The position numbers were made by a program, and so were the translations under genes. Below the pieces are notes generated by a model that was not told the DNA's origin, did not search any database, and saw only the letters and a program-made list of their open reading frames with translations. 19,677 nt of DNA from RGIG3009 sp045590855 (GTDB lineage: Bacteria; Bacillota; Clostridia; Oscillospirales; Acutalibacteraceae), in contig JAZNRV010000088.1 in NCBI GenBank assembly GCA_045590855.1, forward strand, positions 1 to 19,677. Reading direction: 5' to 3'. Positions 13,975 to 19,677 of the stretch are shown here, in pieces. Position 1 is the stretch's first letter. Every line of letters starts with the position of its first letter.

Positions 13975-14624
13975 TGGGTCATTTGGTAGTGCTTGACGGG
14001 TTGGACGGTAGCGGAAAATCCACGCAGTTGGCCCGTTTAAACGATTATTTTTCCTCGCAAAATCGTGATTATACGCAAATTAGTTTTCCGGATTATGAGC
14101 AACCTTCTTCCGCGTTGGTGCAAATGTACTTGCAAGGGGAATTTGGTGGTTCAGCCGATGCGGTTAATGCGTATGCCGCATCCTCTTTTTATGCGGTGGA
14201 CCGCTATGCCAGTTATAAAAAGTTTTGGCAAAAAGATTACGAATCGGGGAAATTGATTTTAGCCGCGCGGTATACCACTTCGAACGCCATTCATCAAATG
14301 GGGAAATTGCCCCGCGAAGAGTGGGATGCTTACTTGCAATGGCTCGAAGAATACGAGTACGAATTGCTCGGATTGCCGCGCCCCGATAAAGTGATTTTTT
14401 TGGATATGCCGCTGGAAATTTCGCAGCAGTTGCTTTCGTCACGCTATCAAGGGGAAGAAAGTAAAAAAGACATCCACGAACGCGATTTGACATACTTAAA
14501 AACCTGCCGCGAAAGCGCGTTGTACGCTGCTCAAAAATGGGGTTGGGTTGTGGTTTCCTGCGGCGAAAACGGTGAACCGTTGCCAATGGATGTTATCAGT
14601 AATCGCCTGTATAAGGAGTTTTAA
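13974..14624 (+). CDS. tmk: Thymidylate kinase
   Basis: The 216-aa protein is a P-loop kinase with DGLDGSGKST at residues 8-17, the FPDYEQPSS segment, the SFYAVDRYASY motif (DRY of the dTMP-binding arginine) and ARYTTSNAIHQ, followed by FLDMPLEIS. It phosphorylates dTMP to dTDP. The lid region and C-terminal helix are present and the length is normal. It follows thyX with a TAATG overlap and precedes the DJ-1 gene by 2 bp, carrying the latter's ribosome binding site in its last codons. It may not be the only tmk in the genome; the usual tmk copy of Firmicutes lies near holB, which is not in this window. Confidence 0.93.
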   Translation: MGHLVVLDGLDGSGKSTQLARLNDYFSSQNRDYTQISFPDYEQPSSALVQMYLQGEFGGSADAVNAYAASSFYAVDRYASYKKFWQKDYESGKLILAARYTTSNAIHQMGKLPREEWDAYLQWLEEYEYELLGLPRPDKVIFLDMPLEISQQLLSSRYQGEESKKDIHERDLTYLKTCRESALYAAQKWGWVVVSCGENGEPLPMDVISNRLYKEF

Positions 14625-14626
14625 AA

Positions 14627-15160
14627 ATGGTCGTTGTGTTTTTAGCACAAGGTTTTGAAGAAATAGAAGCGTTAGCAACGATAGACGTTTTACGTCGCGC
14701 CGATTTGGACGTTGTTACCATTGGCATTGATGGGTTGTCTGTTACCGGTTCCCATGGTATTACCGTCACGGCAGACAGCAGCACCTTGCCGCCTGTTAGC
14801 AAAATTCAAGCGGTTGTGTTGCCGGGCGGAATGCCTGGGACAACCCATTTGGATGAGTCGCCGATAGTGGATACCTGTTTGCAACAAGTAGGCAAGGATT
14901 GCTTGCTTTGCGCCATTTGCGCTGCACCGTTAGTGCTTGGAAAACGTGGTTTGCTCAGCGGTAAACGTGCCACGTGTTATCCGGGGTTTGAATCTTACTT
15001 GCGTGGCGCATCAACAACGGGAAATGCCGTGGAAACAGATGGCAACTGTATCACTGCCAAAGGCGCGGGTGTTGCGGTTGATTTTGCATTAACTGTCGCA
15101 GCACGGTTAATTTCACCCGAAAAGGCTAAAGAGATAGGGGACACCATGCAATGCCAATAG
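14627..15160 (+). CDS. DJ-1/PfpI-family protein (DJ-1 type)
   Basis: The 177-aa protein follows the DJ-1/YajL pattern: LAQGFEEIEA with the conserved Glu (E14), then VLPGGMPGTTHL, and CAICAAPLVL with the reactive cysteine C98 at the nucleophile elbow, then TCYPGFE and TAKGAGVAVDFAL. DJ-1 proteins have been assigned redox-sensing, glyoxalase and deglycase activities, which remain disputed. In Clostridia a DJ-1 protein is commonly found in small operons with unrelated housekeeping genes, as here. AAGGAG at 14613-14618 supports the ATG at 14627. It overlaps the next gene by 10 nt. Confidence 0.93.
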   Translation: MVVVFLAQGFEEIEALATIDVLRRADLDVVTIGIDGLSVTGSHGITVTADSSTLPPVSKIQAVVLPGGMPGTTHLDESPIVDTCLQQVGKDCLLCAICAAPLVLGKRGLLSGKRATCYPGFESYLRGASTTGNAVETDGNCITAKGAGVAVDFALTVAARLISPEKAKEIGDTMQCQ

Positions 15161-15741
15161 AAGATATTCGGCGGTTAAAGACCCGCCTGCGTGAGCAGTA
15201 TCGTGCTGTTCGCACCAATATGGAACCGGATTTTCGTCGGGATTGCGACCGGCGTATTGCCGAACGGGTACGTGCTTTGTGGCAGTACCGAAACTGTCGT
15301 CAAATACTGGTTTATGTATCGACCCCCATTGAAGTGGACACCTATCCCATCATACATCAAGCGTTGGCCGATGGAAAGCGGGTAGCGGTACCGCGTTGTG
15401 TTCCCGATACCCGTCAGATGGAATTTTATTATATTACTTCGTTGGAAGATTTGGCACCGGGGACATTCGGTGTTTTGGAGCCCCAACCGCAAAAAGAAAA
15501 TTTGGTAACCGATTTTTCTTACTCCTTGTGTATCGTTCCCGCCTTTTGCTATGATTTTAACGGATACCGTTTAGGTTATGGGAAAGGGTATTACGACCGT
15601 TTTTTGGCCGGCTACGAGGGGGATAGGATTGGTATTTGTTACAGTTCGTGTATCCGCAGAAGATTACCTCACGGGCGTTTTGACCGTCCTGTACAATTAT
15701 TGATAACCGAAAATTTTATTCGCCGTACTACGAGACCGTAG
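15151..15741 (+). CDS. 5-formyltetrahydrofolate cyclo-ligase
   Basis: The 196-aa protein has the family's basic N-terminus (KTRLREQYRAVR), the phosphate-binding region and the diagnostic GYGKGYYDRFL. The enzyme (5,10-methenyl-THF synthetase) uses ATP to return 5-formyl-THF to the active one-carbon pool. That fits an operon with thyX, which consumes methylene-THF. The start overlaps the last 10 nt of the DJ-1 gene; AGGGGA lies about 12 nt before it. The C-terminal tail is Arg-rich (RRTTRP). Confidence 0.95.
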   Translation: MPIEDIRRLKTRLREQYRAVRTNMEPDFRRDCDRRIAERVRALWQYRNCRQILVYVSTPIEVDTYPIIHQALADGKRVAVPRCVPDTRQMEFYYITSLEDLAPGTFGVLEPQPQKENLVTDFSYSLCIVPAFCYDFNGYRLGYGKGYYDRFLAGYEGDRIGICYSSCIRRRLPHGRFDRPVQLLITENFIRRTTRP

Positions 15742-15772
15742 ATTGGCAAGAACCGAACACGGAGGTGTTTTT

Positions 15773-17107
15773 ATGCCTAATGAAAATAAACAGCCGACAA
15801 TTGATGAAATTTTGGACGAATTACAAGGTCTTTCGTCCAAAACGGAGGAACCCTCTGCGCCCGTGGCTAAAAAACCGGTGTTTGAATTGCACTTGGATTT
15901 GGATGACGAATACGGTGACCCCGAGCCTGTCACCACAGCGGTAGCCGTTAAGGAACAACCCTCAACACCGAAACACGAACCCACGTCCAAACCTCAGACG
16001 ATATCCTCGGTTCGTTCACAAAAATCTTCCGGTCAATCGGAACAAGAGGGCTGTTTGAAAGCGTCTTTATACGCAGCGTGTGTGTTTATACTTTCGGGTG
16101 TACTAACATATTTCATCGTGACAGGCGGTTTGGATTTTACGGGATTAAACCGCTCGGAACGTACCATTGATATTACCATTGAAGAAACAGCCAAAACCAA
16201 AGAAATTGTCGAAATGCTGCAAGAAGAGGGTCTTATTGAGCAACCTGCAGTATTTCGCTTGTATGTTTTGTTGACCGGAGCGGGTGATAACTGGAAGGCA
16301 GGGAATTACAGTGTGTCACCTAATATGGGTTATAAACTGCTTATGCGCACATTGCAAGCGGCAAAAGAGCGCGAAACAGTTTCCGTTTTGATTCCGGAAG
16401 GCTTCACCATTGATAAAATTGCCAAACGTTTGGAAAGCAACAAAGTGTGCACAGCGGCAGAATTTTACCGTGCTGTCAACGAAGTGGATTACACCAAAGA
16501 TTATCCGTTCTTGAAAGAGGCTAAAAAATCCGCCAAATACTCAGCGCGTGTGTATAAATTGGAAGGGTATTTGTTCCCCGATACGTATCAATTTTACGTT
16601 GGTTGCTCGGGCGAAACGGTGGTTCGGCGTATGTTGGATAACTTCAACACGCGTGTAGGCACAAATATTCGTTCCATTATGAGCGCTAAGGGTATTCAAA
16701 TGGACGATTTGATTGTGCTGGCATCCATTGTGCAGGGGGAAGCCGCCAACAAAATCGATATGCAAAAAGTTTCTCGTGTTTTGGATAATCGTTTAAAAAA
16801 CAAAGAACAATTCCCCAAACTGCAATGCGATTCCACAGGGGATTATATCAGCAAAATGCTGTCCGGCAACAGTGAGCTTTCCGTATCAAACAAAGATTAC
16901 GATACGTATGAGTGTGACGGCTTGCCGGCGGGTCCCATCAACAATCCCGGTTTGACAGCGATTCATGCGGTGTTGGCACCGTCCGAAGATGCCAAAGATT
17001 GCTATTATTTTGCAACAGATTACGATACCGGAAAAACTTATTTTTCCAAAACCTTTGCCGAACACGAAAAAATATGCAGACGTTACGGAATTGGTGCATA
17101 TGGATAA
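15773..17107 (+). CDS. mltG: Endolytic murein transglycosylase MltG
   Basis: MltG cleaves nascent glycan strands at the membrane and sets their length. This 444-aa protein has a cytosolic, acidic and Pro-rich N-terminal region of about 92 residues, one membrane helix (about 96-117), a LysM-like segment (ITIEETAKTKEIVEMLQEEGLI), and the YceG catalytic domain. The catalytic glutamate fits E323 in ASIVQGEA, where the commoner EKE is QGE. The C-terminus shows YDTYECDGLPAGPINNPG and the final FSKTFAEHEK. GGAGGTG at 15761-15767 defines the start; the open frame from TTG 15743 lacks a site. The long cytosolic head is typical of Gram-positive homologues. It is followed by a U32 gene, as in the Bacillus yrr cluster. 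Confidence 0.95.
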   Translation: MPNENKQPTIDEILDELQGLSSKTEEPSAPVAKKPVFELHLDLDDEYGDPEPVTTAVAVKEQPSTPKHEPTSKPQTISSVRSQKSSGQSEQEGCLKASLYAACVFILSGVLTYFIVTGGLDFTGLNRSERTIDITIEETAKTKEIVEMLQEEGLIEQPAVFRLYVLLTGAGDNWKAGNYSVSPNMGYKLLMRTLQAAKERETVSVLIPEGFTIDKIAKRLESNKVCTAAEFYRAVNEVDYTKDYPFLKEAKKSAKYSARVYKLEGYLFPDTYQFYVGCSGETVVRRMLDNFNTRVGTNIRSIMSAKGIQMDDLIVLASIVQGEAANKIDMQKVSRVLDNRLKNKEQFPKLQCDSTGDYISKMLSGNSELSVSNKDYDTYECDGLPAGPINNPGLTAIHAVLAPSEDAKDCYYFATDYDTGKTYFSKTFAEHEKICRRYGIGAYG

Positions 17108-18335
17108 TGTGAATTTCCCGTTTCCCGAATTATTGGCACCGGCAGGGGATGAAGAACGCTTGCATGCCGCGTTGCTGTTTGGTGCGGATGCGGTATACTT
17201 GGCGGGCGCTCATTTTGGTATGCGCAGTGCCCCTGCCAATTTTGACGAGGACGGATTAAAACGTGCCGTTAACTTATGCCACTCACGTGGTAAGAAGATA
17301 TATGTTACGTGCAACACCTTGCCGCGCGAACACGAATTGAAGTTGCTGCCCGATTATTTGTCATTCTTAGAGGATATCGGCGTCGATGCGCTTATTATTG
17401 CTGATTTGGGCGTTTTTGATTTAGCAAAACGCTATGCTCCTCATTGTGCACGGCATGTTTCCACACAGTTTGGTGTGGTCAATTCTGCCACTGCGCGTAT
17501 GTTGTACGATTTGGGTGCTTCTCGCGTGGTCTTGGCAAGGGAACTGTCGTTGTCGGAAATTGCTGATATTCGTGCAAATACGCCCATGCAATTGGAATTA
17601 GAGGCTTTTGTGCATGGCGCAATGTGCATGTCCTATTCCGGTCGGTGTATGCTTTCGGCATACCTGACCGGTCGTGACAGTAACCGAGGCGATTGCGCAC
17701 AGCCTTGTCGTTGGAAATACGAACTGATTGAGCCGAATCGTCCCCAACATACCTTTACGGTTGAGGAACATGGGCACGAAACATTTTTGTTTAATGCTAA
17801 CGATTTGTGTATGCTCGAACATATTCCGCAGTTACACCGCGCCGGTATTGCATCTTTTAAAATTGAAGGACGCGCCAAAGCTGCCTATTACGTGGCGGGT
17901 GTTACCAACGCCTATCGTTTGGCACTGGATGGGTATAAACAGAGCGATTGCGAAGAGTCGTACATTTTTCCTAAATGGCTCAAACACGAGCCGTATACCG
18001 TTAGCCATCGTCCATACAGCACCGGTTTTTATTTTGACGAGCCATCGCAAAACACGGTATCGGGCGGCTATATTCGGGAATATCAGGCCGTTGCCGTAGT
18101 AACGGGATATGAGAACGGTTGTTTGTTATTATCACAGCGTAACCGCTTTTTTGACGGTGATGTGTTAGAGGCGTTGATTCCGCAACAACAACCCATATCT
18201 CTCACGGCAAATGGGTTGCAAAACGGTAACGGGGAAAAAATTGAATCTGCCCCTCACGCTACCATGGCATTGCGTTTACCGTTTCCAAAACCGTTGCCTA
18301 TCGGTACTTATCTTCGTAAAAGAATCAAAGATTAA
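17100..18335 (+). CDS. U32 family peptidase-like protein (TrhP/YrrO type)
   Basis: The 411-aa protein starts with ELLAPAGDEERLHAALLFGADAVYLAG, the U32 TIM-barrel opening (PF01136). It contains ELEAFVHGAMCMSYSGRC and four conserved cysteines (C176, C183, C199, C203) expected to hold an iron-sulfur cluster, plus a C-terminal beta domain. Members annotated as peptidase U32 include TrhP (YegQ in E. coli, YrrN/YrrO in Bacillus), needed for 5-hydroxyuridine formation at tRNA position 34. Proteolysis is therefore doubtful here. ATG 17100 overlaps the end of mltG by 8 nt; no strong ribosome binding site is visible, so translation is probably coupled. In B. subtilis yrrL (mltG), yrrN and yrrO are close together, which supports the assignment. 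Confidence 0.9.
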   Translation: MDNVNFPFPELLAPAGDEERLHAALLFGADAVYLAGAHFGMRSAPANFDEDGLKRAVNLCHSRGKKIYVTCNTLPREHELKLLPDYLSFLEDIGVDALIIADLGVFDLAKRYAPHCARHVSTQFGVVNSATARMLYDLGASRVVLARELSLSEIADIRANTPMQLELEAFVHGAMCMSYSGRCMLSAYLTGRDSNRGDCAQPCRWKYELIEPNRPQHTFTVEEHGHETFLFNANDLCMLEHIPQLHRAGIASFKIEGRAKAAYYVAGVTNAYRLALDGYKQSDCEESYIFPKWLKHEPYTVSHRPYSTGFYFDEPSQNTVSGGYIREYQAVAVVTGYENGCLLLSQRNRFFDGDVLEALIPQQQPISLTANGLQNGNGEKIESAPHATMALRLPFPKPLPIGTYLRKRIKD

Positions 18336-18338
18336 AAC

Positions 18339-18376
18339 AACCTCCGACAGGGAATACTTTCCTTGTCGGAGGTTTT
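18339..18376 (+). terminator. Terminator-like hairpin that contains the PBP ribosome binding site
   Basis: Starting 4 nt after the U32 stop, AACCTCCGACAGGGAA (18339-18354) pairs with TTCCTTGTCGGAGGTT (18359-18374) over 16 positions with a single G-T wobble, a 4-nt loop and a T-run. It should end the thyX operon transcript. The 3' arm holds GGAGG (18368-18372), which lies 8 nt before the PBP ATG at 18381, so the same hairpin would also hide that gene's Shine-Dalgarno. Confidence 0.85.
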
Positions 18377-18380
18377 GTGT

Positions 18381-19677
18381 ATGAACAAAAGAACAATCGG
18401 TGTTTTGGCAGCCTTGTTATTTGCTTTTAGCGGTGTTGCGGCAAAACTTTACCAGTTAAACAACACAACGTATTTGTCGGTGGTGGAAAACCAATCTACG
18501 CTCAAAGTTACACTTGCAACATCACGCGGTACGTTGTACGATTGTCATTTGCAACCGCTTACCAATCGTGAATCGGTTTATGCTGTTTCTGCCATTGCAG
18601 TTCCTTCAGCAATGACACAGTTGTCTGAATCCTTGTCGGCCAACGAATGGCAAGGGGTGCAAGAAGAATTAAAGAACGGAAAACCCGTGGTTTTTACATC
18701 AAAAAGTCCGCTGGTGCCCACAACGGGTATACAACAATTTACGGTTCCGACACGATACAGCGAAGAACAATTAGCGGCTCATGTTGTGGGGTATGTCGGC
18801 GATGATGCCCATGGGGTTTGCGGTGCGGAGTTGTTTTTTGACAAAGAACTTTCAGAATTTTCGGGAAGTGTAACCGTGACGTATCGTACCGATGCGCGGG
18901 GCAATGTTTCGGAACTAAAACCCGTAAAAGTAGAAAATACATTGTATCGTTCACGCGCGGGTGTGGCATTAACCATTGACAGCCGCATACAGAGCATGGT
19001 GGAAACGATTGCCGCTGAAAAACTTTCCAAGGGTGCCGTCGTGGTAATGGAACCCGATACGGGCAATGTTTTAGCTATGGCAAGTTTTCCGTCTTTTTCG
19101 CCTCTTGCCATAGCTGACTATTTGGAGGCGGAGGATTCTCCGCTTTTTCATCGTGCTGTTGCGGCATACAACTGCGGTTCGGTGTTTAAGACGGTTTCCG
19201 CTATGGCGGCTTTGGAATCCGAAATACCCCTGACACGGGAGTTTTTATGTAACGGTGTGTTGCCGGTAGGGAGCAATCGTATCAAATGCCATCAAATATT
19301 GGGACATGGCTCGTTGAATCTTATGGAGGGTTACGCGCAATCTTGCAACCCGTATTTTATCCAATTGATGCAAGAAACCGGCAGCGAAACATTGTACCGA
19401 ATGGCATGTTTGTTGGGGTTTGACAGCCCGTTGTTGCCCGCTGTAAATTTTTCTACCGCCCGCGCCCAGTTTCCAACATTGCAAGAGTTGTCGCAACCTA
19501 CGGTTTTGGCCAACGTTTCTTTTGGTCAGGGCGATTTGTTGGCAACACCCCTACACATTGCACAGATGACCGCGTGCGTAGTCAACGGTGGAAAATTTTA
19601 TCGTCCAAATTTATATGCGGGCAGTGTTAATATTTCGGGAAAACTTAACTCGACAGTCTTGGAACCGCCAACACCGG
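18381..19677 (+). CDS. Class B penicillin-binding protein (partial, runs off the right edge)
   Basis: At least 432 residues are open to the window end. A short basic start and signal-anchor helix (about residues 5-22) are followed by a dimerisation/pedestal region and a transpeptidase domain. The SxxK motif is GSVFK (S267, K270), SxN is SCN (S321-N323); the KTG motif must lie beyond the window. LTIDSRIQSMVE and VVVMEPDTGNVLAMASFPSF are typical of the PBP2/SpoVD/FtsI group. The catalytic serine comes earlier than in SpoVD or FtsI (about 290-310 as I recall), so the N-terminal region is short. The N-terminal RGTLYD motif is present but the usual RNG that follows is altered (CHLQPL). A sporulation or cell-wall elongation role cannot be decided. 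Its ribosome binding site sits in the preceding hairpin. Confidence 0.9.
   Translation, partial: MNKRTIGVLAALLFAFSGVAAKLYQLNNTTYLSVVENQSTLKVTLATSRGTLYDCHLQPLTNRESVYAVSAIAVPSAMTQLSESLSANEWQGVQEELKNGKPVVFTSKSPLVPTTGIQQFTVPTRYSEEQLAAHVVGYVGDDAHGVCGAELFFDKELSEFSGSVTVTYRTDARGNVSELKPVKVENTLYRSRAGVALTIDSRIQSMVETIAAEKLSKGAVVVMEPDTGNVLAMASFPSFSPLAIADYLEAEDSPLFHRAVAAYNCGSVFKTVSAMAALESEIPLTREFLCNGVLPVGSNRIKCHQILGHGSLNLMEGYAQSCNPYFIQLMQETGSETLYRMACLLGFDSPLLPAVNFSTARAQFPTLQELSQPTVLANVSFGQGDLLATPLHIAQMTACVVNGGKFYRPNLYAGSVNISGKLNSTVLEPPTP

Noticed and set aside
1..19677. CRISPR arrays, tRNA/rRNA genes, defence or prophage islands
   Set aside because: No direct-repeat array, cloverleaf-like segment, nuclease/helicase cassette or phage structural gene was seen on either strand.

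Overview
The window looks like a chromosomal segment of a spore-forming, low-to-moderate-GC Firmicute of the class Clostridia (an Oscillospiraceae/Ruminococcaceae-like anaerobe is my guess). The reasons are a SpoVM micro-protein, a SipL-type SPOCS+LysM protein, a YlmC/YmxH sporulation protein, strong AGGAGG-type ribosome binding sites, anaerobic ferrous iron uptake (FeoA/FeoB), ThyX instead of ThyA, and a radical SAM DUF4080 protein. No tRNA, rRNA, CRISPR array or prophage is visible. Most of it is ordinary housekeeping DNA; the unusual material is in micro-genes, leaders and gene architecture.

Layout. 1-150: the edge of an insertion sequence (5' end of a leftward transposase, with its Shine-Dalgarno inside a perfect hairpin). 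258-866: a KynB-like cyclase. 940-2827: a sporulation block, namely a 47-aa membrane micro-protein, a 28-aa SpoVM, a terminator, a SigE-like promoter and SipL. 2868-5242: feoAB on the minus strand, convergent with sipL across a bidirectional terminator. 5382-6827: a CapA-like metallophosphatase. 6916-7233: a YlmC/YmxH protein behind a second SigE-like promoter. 7250-9117: rpsB-tsf behind a vegetative promoter and a structured leader. 9180-9854: hemolysin III-like membrane protein (minus). 9986-12307: a radical SAM (DUF4080)-HAD fusion, divergent from it. 12338-13042: a VTT-domain membrane protein (minus). 13198-18335: a tightly packed six-gene operon, thyX-tmk-DJ-1-FTHF cyclo-ligase-mltG-U32, closed by a strong hairpin. 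18381-end: a class B penicillin-binding protein that runs off the window.

How genes fit together. SpoVM, SipL and probably the 47-aa peptide belong to spore-coat assembly on the forespore membrane, where SpoVM anchors SpoIVA and SipL binds SpoIVA. The sipL and ylmC promoters share the same -35/14-bp/CATA layout, which suggests one mother-cell regulon. In the right-hand operon ThyX makes dTMP, Tmk phosphorylates it, and the FTHF cyclo-ligase feeds the folate pool that ThyX uses; MltG then trims glycan strands and the U32 protein probably hydroxylates tRNA. The PBP after the operon has its Shine-Dalgarno inside the terminator-like hairpin, which repeats the trick seen in the insertion sequence at the left edge.
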